64,000 nucleotides of DNA. Source: an uncultured bacterium (GTDB lineage: Bacteria > Myxococcota_A > Polyangia > Polyangiales > Houyiibacteriaceae). The position numbers were made by a program, and so were the translations under genes. Below, piece by piece: positions 41,447 to 50,868 of the stretch. The notes below the pieces were generated by a model. That model was not told the origin of the DNA. It searched no databases and was given only the letters and a program-made list of their open reading frames with translations. Where the stretch lies: contig CALJDU010000033.1 in assembly GCA_938024995.1 (NCBI GenBank), forward strand, positions 124,001 through 188,000, read 5' to 3'. Position 1 is the stretch's first letter; each line of letters begins with the position of its first letter.

Positions 41447-42085
41447 ATGGCAGTGATCTTTGATCTCGACGGCACGTTGGTCGACACGCTCGCGGACATC
41501 ACGAGCTCCCTTAACCACGTCCTCGCCGCGCGCGGACTTGCCACGCACTCTCGCGCAGACACGCGTCGCTTCATTGGCCACGGCGCGAAAGAACTGGTCG
41601 CGGGTGCCGCGAGGTCCCACGCAGATGTGAGCGACGATGATGTACACGCGCTTACGCTCGCGTTCCGGGAGCACTACACCGCGAACTTGATCGCGCTGAG
41701 CGCTCCGTACGAGGGGATCAATGACGCCTTGGACGGGTTGGTCGCGCGCGGTGAAGCGCTCGCCATCGTGAGCAACAAGCCGCACGCGATGGTCGAGACC
41801 ATCGTCGCCCGATTCTTCGGCGACCGCCCCTTCTCTCCGGTGTACGGCGTCGGCCCGGTGAAACCAAAGCCAGACCCGTCCGGGATCCTTCGCGCAGCGA
41901 AAGAAATGGGCGTCGCGCCGTCCAACTGCAGCTACGTGGGCGACAGCGAGGTCGACGTCGAGGTCGCCGCGACCGCCGGGATGCGATCGGTCGCGGTAGC
42001 CTGGGGCTTCCGAGACGAATCCGCGCTGGTGGGCGCCGACCGGCTGGTGCGCGCGCCGAGCGAACTGCTCGACGCGCTCATCTAG
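41447..42085 (+). CDS. gph: HAD hydrolase, phosphoglycolate phosphatase-like
   Basis: 212 residues, ATG at 41447. Motif I FDLDGTLVDT (nucleophile and acid/base Asp), motif II in AIVSNKP, motif III Lys in PVKPKPDPSG, and motif IV YVGDSEVDVEVA are all present, with an alpha-helical cap after motif I. That matches Gph, which removes 2-phosphoglycolate formed in DNA repair; PpaX-type pyrophosphatases are similar and cannot be excluded. Its stop is four bases from the end of the convergent subtilisin-like gene. Confidence 0.8.
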   Translation: MAVIFDLDGTLVDTLADITSSLNHVLAARGLATHSRADTRRFIGHGAKELVAGAARSHADVSDDDVHALTLAFREHYTANLIALSAPYEGINDALDGLVARGEALAIVSNKPHAMVETIVARFFGDRPFSPVYGVGPVKPKPDPSGILRAAKEMGVAPSNCSYVGDSEVDVEVAATAGMRSVAVAWGFRDESALVGADRLVRAPSELLDALI

Positions 42086-42089
42086 TTCT

Positions 42090-45000
42090 CTAACGCTTCC
42101 GGCGAACGAGGACGCCGACGAACAAGAGCGCGAAGAGCCAGCCCGAGCTGTCGGCGGGTGCTCCCGGCGCGTGACAACCGCAGCCATCGTCGTCATCGCC
42201 CACACCCGCGTCCGCTCCGCTGTCCGCGCCCGCGTCCGCGCCGCCGTCCACCCCTGCATCGGTTCCCGCATCGGGGCGGACCGGGATGTCGCACTCCAGC
42301 GGACCGGAGGTGGTCACGCGCTCGCCGCCGTTGCTGAGCGGCATGTCGTAGTTGCCGGTGTTGAAGTTGTCGTGCCAAATCTCTGGCCACCCCGTCACGC
42401 CCGGCGCCGGGCCCTCGGTGTCGAACACGTACATGTAGCCGAGCCGCGTGGTGACCACGACCTCAAGGAGACCGTCACCGTCCACGTCACCCGCCGCGGG
42501 CGAGCTGATGATCCAGCTGCCGGTGAACTTCGGGAAGCCCTCTGCTTCGCGGCCGCAGGCGTCAAAGGCGTGGAGGTAGTAACCGCCCGTGCCGACCAGC
42601 ACCTCGGGGTAGCCGTCGCCGTTCACGTCGGCCGAGGTCGGGTTCGTGAAGAACATGTAGTCCTCCACGCGACGTGGGAAGCCTTCCATCATCGGGCCGA
42701 GCTTCCGGGTCTCCTCGACGGGCGCCGTCGTCCACATCCCGAGCTGATGGGAGAAGGCCTTGTTCTCGTATCCGCCGCCGAGGTTCTGCGCCAAGCGGAG
42801 GCCCGCGCCGCCGGTCGAGTAGTCGATCACTCCGTCAGCGTCCCAGTCGGTGAACGAGCCCGAGGCGAACGTGTTGAGGAGCGGGCGGTCGAGCGAGTCG
42901 GAGATGTCCGAGAGCGGTCCGCGGAGCGCCGAGTTGAGCTGGGAGTAGAGCGTCGGCGGCTCGCCAGGTCCGCGCGCAGGCTGCACTCCATCGATGATGA
43001 AGATGTTCGAGGCGGTCCCCGTGATCGCGAGCTCGGGTCGATCGTCACCCGTCACGTTCGCCATCGCCACAGATGACGGTGTGCCCTCGCCGACGAAGGG
43101 GAAGAGGTTCAGCGAGATCATCCGGACGGGCCAGTTGTCGTGCGACGCGCCGCCGGGGTGGTCGTTGCCGTCGCCGTGGATGAGGTGAATCGCGCCGGAG
43201 TTCGCGTCGTCCCCGACCTCATTGGAGCCGAGCGCGATGTCGAGGATGCCGTCCCCGTCCGCGTCGCCAATGGTCGGCGACGTCATGATGCGTCCGGGTG
43301 ACGCGTCCTCGGCGTCCATCCAGAGCTCGGGCGCGGTCAAGCGAACGGGGAACCCGGACTGGATCGCGCCGTCCTCACGAAAGACGTGAACGTGACCGTC
43401 AAAGCCCGCGATGACGATCTCGAGCGAGCCGTCGGAATCGAGGTCCGCGAGGGTCGGCGCGCCGAAGATGCCCCGCTCCGTGATCTGCTTTTTGCGCGTG
43501 GGTCCCATTCGCAGCGGGTCGCCAGAGAGCACCTCAGGCAAGCCCACCGGGAAGCCCGCGCGCACCGTTCCGTCAGACTGGAAGACGAAAATATCGCCCT
43601 CGCTGCTGGCGACGATGATCTCCTTTTCTCCGTCGTCATCCAGATCGCCGACCGCGGCCGGGGCCATATTCGAGGAGTAGAGATCGGCGGAGACCACATC
43701 GCCGCTGGCGTAGCCGCGCGAGCCCAAGAAGTTCGGCGTGACCGCGGCGTCCACCCCGCGCAAGGGAGAGACGTGAACGGGGAAGCCGGGGACCTCGGTG
43801 CCGTCGAACCGGATGACGTGGACCAGACCATCGGCGTCCGGGTAGATGATATCGAGCCGGTCATCACCATCGATGTCGGCGAGCTTCGCGGACGCCTCGC
43901 CCGACGCGCCGGGGTGAAGGTCGGTCGGCTCCTGCACACCCAAGGTGAAGGGGAAGCCCGGGAGCAAGGATGGGTCCCGCATGATCGCGTAGACGCGTCG
44001 CGCGTCGCCGGTCACGGTGCGGTCGGCGTAGTTCGCGGTAACGCGAACGCGGACCGTGACGGAGTAGCGGTTCTCGATCTCACCGTCGTTGTCGATGTTC
44101 AGGCCTGAGATATCCCAGGTGTGAAGGTCGCCATCGACGGCTTCCGTCGCGCCCTCCGCGCTCGCGAGCGTCTCGAAGTCGGCGTCCTCCGGCTCGATCC
44201 CCGGGGCCCACTCGATGACCCAGTCAAAGCTCTCGGCTCGACGCGCGTCCATGTGGCCGCGGATCGTGACGCTCGACTCGCGCTCGGGGTAGAGCACGTG
44301 GAACCAGTCCGGAACCTCGATATCGACCTCGGGCGGGATCTCACCGCCCCAGGCCGCGCGGACCGACCGGTAGGCGTTGAGACGTCCGTGACCGAAGCGC
44401 TGGTCCCATCCCTCGCGGCTCGGGTAGAGCTCTGGGATGTGGTTCGGGTGCTCGGGCTGCGACTCCGGGATGTAGATGTCGTCGGCCTGCATCATCATGA
44501 GCTGCCGAACCTCTTCCGCGCTCAGCGGAGGATCGAGCGGGCCACCTGGACGGTCCTCGCTGCGACCTGCGGAGTAGATGAGCCCAGCGATGCCCGCGCC
44601 GACGCCGACCGACTCCGAGCTGCAGCCCGTTCCGGGTCCGCTCAGCATCAGCTGCCCACCGTAGTTCGTGCAGTTGTTGAACGCGACGAAGCTGCTCGAG
44701 TTCTGCGGCTGCGCGCCCGCGTAGCGAACGGCGTGAATGTAGAGGTTGTGATTCGCCGTCCCGGGGAGGTTGTGGTGGCGGCTGTTCTCGTCCGCCGCGC
44801 TCGCGATCACCAAGACGTCGTTGTCGTAGGCGTAGTCCATCGAGCGCCGCCCGAAGGTGGAGCCATTGAGCGAGCCGAGCGCCTCTTGGACGATGTCCGC
44901 GCCGGAGTCGACCGAGAAGACCACCGACTGGCCGTAGTCTTGCGCGTCGACGATGAAGCTGTCGCCGACCCGCACCATCAACACGCGGCAACCGGGGCAG

Positions 45001-45806
45001 TAGCCCGCGCGCCCAATGCCGTTGTTCGTTTCAGCCGCGCTCCAGCGCGCCTCTCCCGTGCCGTGCCCAAAGTCCGTGTCGTCGTTCGGGTCGTTGTCGT
45101 TGTGGTGGAAGTCCCAGCCGCTGATGTCGTCGATGTAGCCGTTGCCGTCGTCGTCGACGCCATCTGAACACACCGTGATCAAGTCGCCCGGTTCCGCGAC
45201 GCCGTTGCCGTTGCCCGCCATGTCGAGCGCGGAGCGAATGGCCGCGGCTTCTTCGGGAGTGCGCCCGTGCACGTAGTCGCGCATCGTGAGGAAACCGTCA
45301 CCGTCGAGGTCGATGGCGTCTCCGGCGTGACCGTCAGGAGGCGTCGGGAGACACATCGGATCCAGGCCGTCCGCGGTCAGCTCCGCGACGTTGATGTAGT
45401 ACTGGTTGACGAGGTCCGGCTCGCGCCAGCGGATCCCGCTGTCGAGCACCGCGATGATCGTGCGCTTGTCGCCCGTCGTGATCGTCCAGGCCATGTCGGT
45501 CCAGGTGCCCGCGCCGTAGTCGGCGTCATCGAGAAACTCGTCGCCGAGCGCTTCGGTCGGCGTCCACGACCAGAACGACCACTGTCCGCCGGTCGGGTTG
45601 TTCCAGCAGCGCCCGCCTCCGGGAACGCAAGAGGTATCGTCGCCGCGGACGTCGTATCCGTAGTTCGGATCGTCAGGCCAGTTGGCGGGGTCGTTCATCT
45701 CCGCGCGGGTGGCTCCGGTGTTGGGCCAGGCGGGGTTCTGCGCGGAAGCGGACGAGACCGCGAGAAGCGAGAAGAGAACGAGAGACACAGAAGCAAAGGA
45801 GCGCAT
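42090..45806 (-). CDS. Subtilisin-like (S8) exoprotein with FG-GAP-type repeats and MYXO-CTERM tail
   Basis: 1238 residues from ATG 45806, which gives a clean signal peptide (SVSLVLFSLLAVSSASA); a GTG at 45854 would add 16 residues. An S8 domain (about 80-500) has the Asp in IAVLDSGIRW and His in DFGHGTGEARW. The Ser region is unusual: instead of GTSMAxP it reads GTGCSSESVGVGAGIAG, without the Pro, so activity is uncertain. After a beta domain come FG-GAP/VCBS-type repeats (DLDDDGEKEIIVAS, DLDSDGSLEIVIAG, DADGDGILDIALGS, DVNGDGYPEVLVG), calcium-binding propeller blades. The end, GCGCHAPG, a helix and VRRKR, is a MYXO-CTERM tail. Secreted and retained at the surface. Confidence 0.88.
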   Translation of the reverse strand: MRSFASVSLVLFSLLAVSSASAQNPAWPNTGATRAEMNDPANWPDDPNYGYDVRGDDTSCVPGGGRCWNNPTGGQWSFWSWTPTEALGDEFLDDADYGAGTWTDMAWTITTGDKRTIIAVLDSGIRWREPDLVNQYYINVAELTADGLDPMCLPTPPDGHAGDAIDLDGDGFLTMRDYVHGRTPEEAAAIRSALDMAGNGNGVAEPGDLITVCSDGVDDDGNGYIDDISGWDFHHNDNDPNDDTDFGHGTGEARWSAAETNNGIGRAGYCPGCRVLMVRVGDSFIVDAQDYGQSVVFSVDSGADIVQEALGSLNGSTFGRRSMDYAYDNDVLVIASAADENSRHHNLPGTANHNLYIHAVRYAGAQPQNSSSFVAFNNCTNYGGQLMLSGPGTGCSSESVGVGAGIAGLIYSAGRSEDRPGGPLDPPLSAEEVRQLMMMQADDIYIPESQPEHPNHIPELYPSREGWDQRFGHGRLNAYRSVRAAWGGEIPPEVDIEVPDWFHVLYPERESSVTIRGHMDARRAESFDWVIEWAPGIEPEDADFETLASAEGATEAVDGDLHTWDISGLNIDNDGEIENRYSVTVRVRVTANYADRTVTGDARRVYAIMRDPSLLPGFPFTLGVQEPTDLHPGASGEASAKLADIDGDDRLDIIYPDADGLVHVIRFDGTEVPGFPVHVSPLRGVDAAVTPNFLGSRGYASGDVVSADLYSSNMAPAAVGDLDDDGEKEIIVASSEGDIFVFQSDGTVRAGFPVGLPEVLSGDPLRMGPTRKKQITERGIFGAPTLADLDSDGSLEIVIAGFDGHVHVFREDGAIQSGFPVRLTAPELWMDAEDASPGRIMTSPTIGDADGDGILDIALGSNEVGDDANSGAIHLIHGDGNDHPGGASHDNWPVRMISLNLFPFVGEGTPSSVAMANVTGDDRPELAITGTASNIFIIDGVQPARGPGEPPTLYSQLNSALRGPLSDISDSLDRPLLNTFASGSFTDWDADGVIDYSTGGAGLRLAQNLGGGYENKAFSHQLGMWTTAPVEETRKLGPMMEGFPRRVEDYMFFTNPTSADVNGDGYPEVLVGTGGYYLHAFDACGREAEGFPKFTGSWIISSPAAGDVDGDGLLEVVVTTRLGYMYVFDTEGPAPGVTGWPEIWHDNFNTGNYDMPLSNGGERVTTSGPLECDIPVRPDAGTDAGVDGGADAGADSGADAGVGDDDDGCGCHAPGAPADSSGWLFALLFVGVLVRRKR

Positions 45807-45884
45807 CGAGGGATGCTGCCCCAAACCGCGGACGTGCAGACGGACGAAACTCACATCTCGCGTCCGTCCTGTTCCTCGGGTGGA

Positions 45885-45914
45885 TCAGTCCACGGTTGCT
45901 CAGTCCACGGTTTC
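45885..45914. repeat. 15-bp tandem duplication across a stop codon
   Basis: TCAGTCCACGGTTGC (45885-45899) and TCAGTCCACGGTTTC (45900-45914) differ at one base. The second copy is the last codons plus TGA of the FG-GAP lipoprotein gene (minus strand, ...TVD-stop); the first copy re-reads as TVD-stop in the same frame. Confidence 0.9.
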
Positions 45915-48209
45915 GCAGGCGACGTTGGGCTGCAGACCCAAGTTGTTCCCTTCCCAGCACTCTCCCTCTTCCCCATCTGGGTCGACCACGACGTACACAT
46001 CGATCGCGGAGTCGGGCGGGAGCGTCGCGTCGCAGCTCACCTCTTCGCACGCGGCGATCTCGAGGACCACCTCCGAGCTCGCGCGGCACAGCTCCGGACC
46101 GTCCTCGGCGCCTGCGCGGAACGACACCGCGAAGCCGGCGCGCATCGGGAGCGAACCCCGGTTGCAAACGCGCGCGCGGAGGCCGCCGACCCCACCCGCG
46201 CAGGGAACGCGAAGCGAATCGCTGATCGCCCGCGCGGTCAGGTCGGCCAGTCCGCGCGCGGCGAGGTCGCCTTGCACGTTCTGGCGGAAGTTATTGAGCG
46301 CGGGATCGCGCCAGTTGATCGCGACGTCGCGGGTCTGCGGGATCTCGCCACGGTCCCCGACGTGCGTGACCGCGTACGCGTGCTGGTTCCAGATCGGACG
46401 AGACGACGCCCAGCGATCTTCCACGTCGCGCAAGACCACGATGCCGTGGTTCCGCTCGAACATCGCGCCCGCGCGCAGCGGGTCTTCCGCGGGACACCCA
46501 AGCGTGCCCGCGTAGTCGTTCACCGACGACACGATCTCGGAATGGAAATCCCCGTCGACGTCGACGATGACCGGGTTCTCGTAGGTGGTCCCGGAAGAGC
46601 GCGCCGCGCTGAACCGAACCTCACCCGAGCGACCGTCGTAGATCCGCAGGAAGCACTCGTCCGCGTAGACCGCCTCCGCCGCTCCGTCAGCGTCGAAGTC
46701 GAAGACGCTCGAGCCGGTCAAGTTGCTGCTGCGGTCTTGGCTCGGCTGAGCCCACAAGATCCCGTTCGTCGATCCGGACGCACATCCCGCGGGGTCGCCG
46801 TCGGGCACACAGTCCAGGTCGAACACGACGTACTGACTCCCGCCGGCGGTCGCGAACTCCGCGCGTCCGTCTCCGTCGAAGTCCGCTATCGTCGGCGCGC
46901 CTCCGTTGCCTCCGCCTGGGATCGCGACGGGACCGAAGACCAACGTTCCCTCGAGCGTAAACACGTAGGCCGATCCACTGTGAATTGTGACGACCTCGGC
47001 GCGGTCTTCGCCGCCAAACGCCGGGAGCGGGAACTCGCCCAGGTCGGCCACCGCGGAGAGACCACGCGCCGCTGCGAACGCAGGGTTCGGGGTGTGATAG
47101 GACGCCGGGACCCAACCGGCGGCGGTGAAGTCGAAGATCGAGTTGCCGCGCACCAGCTCGACCGCTCCGTCTTCGTCGACGTCGGCGATGACGGAAGGCA
47201 CGCCCTTTGAGTACGGCGTGAACCCGATCGAGGCGTTGATCCGGCAGCCGTCGCGATCAAACACCACGCTCCCATAAATGATCTCCGGAGAGCCGTCGTC
47301 GTCGAGATCGTGAATCGACGGTCCGCCCCACTTGTCCATGCCCCCGCTGAGCTCTTCGGTTCGGGTGGGCTCGCAGGTCGCCGACGTCCAGAGGCGCTCG
47401 AACTCGCCGGTCTCTGCATCGAAGCGAAACGCGATCAGTCCTCCGGCGTGTCGGGCGGCGACGATCTCGGCGCGACCATCTCCGTCGAGGTCGCCCGCCG
47501 CCACGCCCGCGGGCGACATGACCGCGTCGTCCGGGATCGGAAACGTGAACTGTTGCTCGCAGGTCGCTCCGTCGATGATCCGAAGCACGCCGGGCGTCCG
47601 GTAGCTGTTCGTGGTCGGGAAGGACGCGAAGATGATCGAAGGCGCGAGAGTCGCTGGGTTCCCATCGAGGTCGAGGTCCACCACGGTCGGGGTCGCCATG
47701 ACGTGAACGTGATCCGGGAAGGCGTCGCCTGCGGGTGGCCCGGTCCAGCGGCACTGCACCTGAGGCTCGATCGCCTCGATGTCGATGTCGACCTCGCAGC
47801 TGTCGTCGCTGGTCTCGCCGGAAGGCGTCCCGAAGGGAACGCAGACGCCGTCGACGCAGCGACTGTCCGACCAACAACCATCGTTGTCGGTGCAGGCGCC
47901 GAGGTCCGGAATGCAGAGAGACTCCCAGCAGACCTCTCCAGACTCGCAGCAAGCCCCGCCGCACATCGCTTCGCACGGTGGGTTGGTGTCAACGGCCGCA
48001 TCATCGGCTCCGTCTGGCGCGACATCGCTCGCCGTGTCCTCGCCCGCATCGGTGCCGGCATCCGCGCGCGCGACGCAGCGGCGATCGAGACAGCGCTCGG
48101 TCGCGCTGCACTCGGAGTCATTGTCACAGCCGGGGGTCACGTCGTCATCTCCGCAGGCGGCCAAAAGCAGAAGCGCGGAGAACGCCAAGAGGAGCACACG
48201 ACAAGTCAT
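45900..48209 (-). CDS. FG-GAP/VCBS-type repeat lipoprotein
   Basis: 769 residues from ATG 48209, which starts a lipoprotein signal (LLLAFSALLLLAAC). An Asp/Ala/Thr-rich linker and cysteine-rich motifs (CDNDSECSATERCLDRRC; CGGACCESGEVC) occupy residues ~20-135. The main body is repeats of the propeller type, with VVDLDLDGNPA, GDLDGDGRAEIVAA, DLDDDGSPEIIYGS, DFDGDGRAEFATAG and DVDGDFHSEIVSS, followed by a C-terminal beta domain that contains CNRGSLPMRAGFAVSF, resembling CARDB-type domains. Lipid-anchored and exported; possibly an adhesin or polymer-binding surface protein. No enzymatic motif is seen. Confidence 0.85.
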   Translation of the reverse strand: MTCRVLLLAFSALLLLAACGDDDVTPGCDNDSECSATERCLDRRCVARADAGTDAGEDTASDVAPDGADDAAVDTNPPCEAMCGGACCESGEVCWESLCIPDLGACTDNDGCWSDSRCVDGVCVPFGTPSGETSDDSCEVDIDIEAIEPQVQCRWTGPPAGDAFPDHVHVMATPTVVDLDLDGNPATLAPSIIFASFPTTNSYRTPGVLRIIDGATCEQQFTFPIPDDAVMSPAGVAAGDLDGDGRAEIVAARHAGGLIAFRFDAETGEFERLWTSATCEPTRTEELSGGMDKWGGPSIHDLDDDGSPEIIYGSVVFDRDGCRINASIGFTPYSKGVPSVIADVDEDGAVELVRGNSIFDFTAAGWVPASYHTPNPAFAAARGLSAVADLGEFPLPAFGGEDRAEVVTIHSGSAYVFTLEGTLVFGPVAIPGGGNGGAPTIADFDGDGRAEFATAGGSQYVVFDLDCVPDGDPAGCASGSTNGILWAQPSQDRSSNLTGSSVFDFDADGAAEAVYADECFLRIYDGRSGEVRFSAARSSGTTYENPVIVDVDGDFHSEIVSSVNDYAGTLGCPAEDPLRAGAMFERNHGIVVLRDVEDRWASSRPIWNQHAYAVTHVGDRGEIPQTRDVAINWRDPALNNFRQNVQGDLAARGLADLTARAISDSLRVPCAGGVGGLRARVCNRGSLPMRAGFAVSFRAGAEDGPELCRASSEVVLEIAACEEVSCDATLPPDSAIDVYVVVDPDGEEGECWEGNNLGLQPNVACETVD

Positions 48210-48273
48210 GCCCAGAGGGTACCGCGGGGCTGCGCACCACAGAACAGACGCCGAGCGGGTTTCGCAAACGACT

Positions 48274-48306
48274 GAGCCCCTGCGCACACTTCGCGCGCAG
48301 GGGCTC
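48274..48306 (-). terminator. Hairpin after the EF-Tu-like gene
   Basis: Perfect 12-base arms (48274-48285 and 48295-48306, GAGCCCCTGCGC/GCGCAGGGGCTC) with a 9-base loop, 135 bases beyond the EF-Tu-like stop and 64 bases before the lipoprotein start. The T run after it is weak. It may also serve as an attenuator or mRNA-stabilising stem for the lipoprotein message. Confidence 0.5.
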
Positions 48307-48371
48307 AAGTCAGTTCTGCGATCACTTGGGAGGGGGGATTTTCCGAATCCTCCGCTCTCTGCACGCGCAGT

Positions 48372-48397
48372 GCGCGACGCTCCTCGACCGGTCGCTT
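48372..48397. repeat. Intergenic hairpin element, copy 2
   Basis: GCGCGACGCTCCT and ACCGGTCGC match the element at 31304-31329, with GCGAC/GTCGC arms. It lies between the EF-Tu-like stop and the strong hairpin at 48274-48306. Confidence 0.5.
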
Positions 48398-48441
48398 CGC
48401 TCCCCATCTCGTCGCGTCACCACGACGCTTGCTCTGTCGTC

Positions 48442-49620
48442 TCAGGAGACCTCCCGCATCACGCCCGCGCCGACGGTCTTGCCGCCTTCGCGAATCGCGA
48501 AGCGCATACCGACCTCGAGCGCGATCGCGCGACCGAGCGTGAGCCCGACCGTGCCGCGTTCGCCAGGGAGGAGGATCGAGCGTTCCCCCACGTCCACGGT
48601 CGCGGTGACGTCCGTGGTCCCGAAGAAGAGCTGCGGCGAGTATCCGGTCCGAAGCGGAGTGTGGCGCCCGCCCTCTTCCTTCTTGAGGAGGAAGAGCTCC
48701 GCGACTCCGCCCACGCGCGCCGTGACGCTGCCCGGCGTGATCACCGTCTGGCCTCGCTGAACCTCGTCCCGACCGACTCCGCGGAGCAAGAGCCCCACGT
48801 TCCGGCCCGCGACCGCGCGCGCGACGTCCTGATGAAACGCCTGTACGCCGGTCACCACGATCTCGCGAGAACGAGACTCCGCGCGGCCGCCGATGATCTC
48901 GATGACGTCCTGCGGCGCAACCGAACCACGCTCCACCCGACCGGTCACGACCGTGCCGCGACCGGGGATCGTACAGACGCCTTCGATCGGCATGAACAGC
49001 GGACCGTCCACGTCGCGCACCGGTGCTTCGATCACCCGGTCCATCGTCTCGAGGAGCGTGACGATGGGAGCGATCGCCGGGTCGTCCGCGTCACCGCGCT
49101 CCGCGGCCGACAGCGCCAAGAGCGCCGAACCACGAACCACCTCCGCGTCCGCGAAGCCGTACCGCTCCAGCAGCTCCATCGTCTCGAGCTCGACAAGCTC
49201 AAGCAGCTCCGGATCCGCCAGGTCGGTCTTGTTCACGAACACCACCAAGCGCCGCACACCGACCTGCTTCGCGAGCACGATGTGCTCACGGGTCTGCGCT
49301 TGAGGCCCTTGGGAGCCGTCCACGAGCAAGATGCCGCCGTCCATCTGGGACGCGCCGGCGATCATGTTCTTCACGTAGTCCTCGTGTCCGGGACAGTCGA
49401 CGTGCGCGTAGACGCGCGTCGCCGACTCGTACTGGACGTGAGAGGCGTTGATGGTCACGCCGCGCCGCTTTTCTTCCGGAGCGCTGTCGATGTCCGCGTA
49501 GCCCTTCCCCGTGCGTCCGCCGAAGCGAAGCGCGGAGACCAGCGTGAGCGCCGCCGTGAGCGTGGTCTTGCCGTGGTCGACGTGACCGATGGTGCCGATG
49601 TTGATGTGTTCCTTGTTCAT
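48442..49620 (-). CDS. tuf: Divergent EF-Tu (translation elongation factor Tu paralogue)
   Basis: 392 residues from ATG 49620. All GTPase motifs are present: GHVDHGKTT (P-loop), RGVTI (switch I Thr), DCPGH (switch II), NKTD, and SAL; domains 2 and 3 follow ([32 protein letters not shown]) to a typical end [13 protein letters not shown]. It departs from standard EF-Tu: the N-terminal KFERxKPH-type segment is missing, PGHADY reads PGHEDY, and RTTDVTGT reads GTTDVTAT, the surface where elfamycin-resistance changes are known. It stands alone, without fusA, rpsJ or tRNA genes, so it is probably a second tuf copy with a special role. The N-terminal frame to 49695 looks non-coding. Confidence 0.93.
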   Translation of the reverse strand: MNKEHINIGTIGHVDHGKTTLTAALTLVSALRFGGRTGKGYADIDSAPEEKRRGVTINASHVQYESATRVYAHVDCPGHEDYVKNMIAGASQMDGGILLVDGSQGPQAQTREHIVLAKQVGVRRLVVFVNKTDLADPELLELVELETMELLERYGFADAEVVRGSALLALSAAERGDADDPAIAPIVTLLETMDRVIEAPVRDVDGPLFMPIEGVCTIPGRGTVVTGRVERGSVAPQDVIEIIGGRAESRSREIVVTGVQAFHQDVARAVAGRNVGLLLRGVGRDEVQRGQTVITPGSVTARVGGVAELFLLKKEEGGRHTPLRTGYSPQLFFGTTDVTATVDVGERSILLPGERGTVGLTLGRAIALEVGMRFAIREGGKTVGAGVMREVS

Positions 49621-49943
49621 TGGTTTTTCGTTCTCATGGAGACCACTCGTCGTGGTCGGGTCAGGACGGAACAGTGCCGCCGCCGTGATCCGCAACAGCG
49701 CGGATCGACGCTTGGGTGACCGGGTGGTGAGACGGAATTAGAAAACCCCGCGACACCAGGCGCGGGGTTTTCGGGCGAGCGGCTTCGCTCGCGTCAGTGG
49801 TCCCGCGCGTACATGTCCACAGACGCCGCGGAATACGCGGCGCAGGCATAAGCCGATACTGTGGAGCGCTGGGTCATGGGCAGAAGGTGCGCACGCGAAG
49901 ACGTGACGTCAACACGGCGGTCGCACATGAACGGAGCAGATGG
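49621..49943. other. Gap before the EF-Tu-like gene
   Basis: These 323 bases lie between the ends of two leftward genes. They hold the EF-Tu-like gene's leader and promoter (purine stretch GAGAAC 9 bases before its ATG), the terminator at 49742-49771, and nothing gene-like in 49772-49943. I searched for a tRNA by TTCGAATC-type T-loops on both strands and found none. Confidence 0.6.
49742..49771 (-). terminator. Strong Rho-independent terminator
   Basis: Perfect 11-base arms AAAACCCCGCG (49742-49752) and CGCGGGGTTTT (49761-49771) with an 8-base loop. A/T at both ends makes it work in both directions. On the minus strand it closes the cysteine-rich lipoprotein gene ending at 49944 and insulates the EF-Tu-like gene. 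Confidence 0.9.
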
Positions 49944-50759
49944 TTAGAGCGTGACGCAGAAACCTTCAGTGCAACCGGCGGTGATCGGGCACTCGCTCGT
50001 GTCGGTGCAAGGCTGACGGCAGATGCCCGGCATCCCGGGAGCTGGGACATTGCACTGACCCATCGTCGCGGTCCCGCCGAGCAGCTCGCAGTCAGCGTCC
50101 GCCATGCAAGCCCGTGAAGTGAGCGCGGAGTAGATCGCGGTGCAGCTGATCGCTTCCGTCGGCTCACAGATCATCGAGTCAATGTCGCACGCGAGCCCGC
50201 GCGGACAGGTCCCGGCGTCGCCACAGGGGGGCAAACACACGCGCTCAGCAGCGAGCGCTCGACACGTGTCGCCTCCCGCGCCGCAGTCCGCGTCAATGTT
50301 GCAAGGGCGGCAAAGCGTCGTCGCGTCGAACGCGCGACAGGTGCCGCGCCCGAAGTCACAGATCGGAGCCGCCGCGGAGCAGTCGGTCCCGGCGACGCAC
50401 TGCGCGCAGCCCATGAGGCTCGGGTGACAAACCGGAAGCGTCGGCGACCCAGAGCAGTCGATTCCGTCGCACGGTCCGGGCGGGGTCGTGTCCATCCCGC
50501 CCGTGTCCACCTCGCGGAGCGGACCCGGTACGCAGACCCCACCGGAGCACATCTCGCGCCGGGAACAGTCCGTATCGCTTTCGCACTCGCCAAAGCAGCG
50601 ACCGTCAATGCATTGCTCACCGGCGCCACACATGAGTTCGGCGGTTCCGCACTCAGCCTGGGTGTCCATCGTGAACATCTCAAACTCGGGGAGGTCCTCT
50701 TTGCACCCGCCGATGAAGGCGAGCGCGAGCGCCCCGCAAAGGAAAGAAAAGTTGCGCAC
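49944..50759 (-). CDS. Cysteine-rich lipoprotein
   Basis: 271 residues from a GTG. Lipoprotein signal SFLCGALALAFIGGC (lipobox at ~19). The mature part has about 35 cysteines in short motifs such as CGAGEQCIDGRC, CESDTDCSRREMCSGGVC, CNIDADCGAGGDTC and CTDTSECPITAGC, the CxxDxDC style shared with the trypsin-like proteins and the FG-GAP lipoprotein of this window. No catalytic domain. A disulfide-stabilised surface protein of unknown role. Probably transcribed alone, ending at the terminator 49742-49771. Confidence 0.75.
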   Translation of the reverse strand: MRNFSFLCGALALAFIGGCKEDLPEFEMFTMDTQAECGTAELMCGAGEQCIDGRCFGECESDTDCSRREMCSGGVCVPGPLREVDTGGMDTTPPGPCDGIDCSGSPTLPVCHPSLMGCAQCVAGTDCSAAAPICDFGRGTCRAFDATTLCRPCNIDADCGAGGDTCRALAAERVCLPPCGDAGTCPRGLACDIDSMICEPTEAISCTAIYSALTSRACMADADCELLGGTATMGQCNVPAPGMPGICRQPCTDTSECPITAGCTEGFCVTL

Positions 50760-50868
50760 GAGGCCACCGTATCACGTCCAAAGATGGCAAGGGCCCTTCT
50801 CGTTTGCCGATCTCATTCATCCGAAACGCCGGCTCGACATCGGGAAACGCGGCGATAGGATGCCGCCA

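Noticed and set aside
48330..48365. tRNA-like 3' end (CCGAATCCTCC)
   Set aside because: No matching acceptor strand or anticodon arm could be found on either strand; it is a small GGATT/AATCC hairpin.
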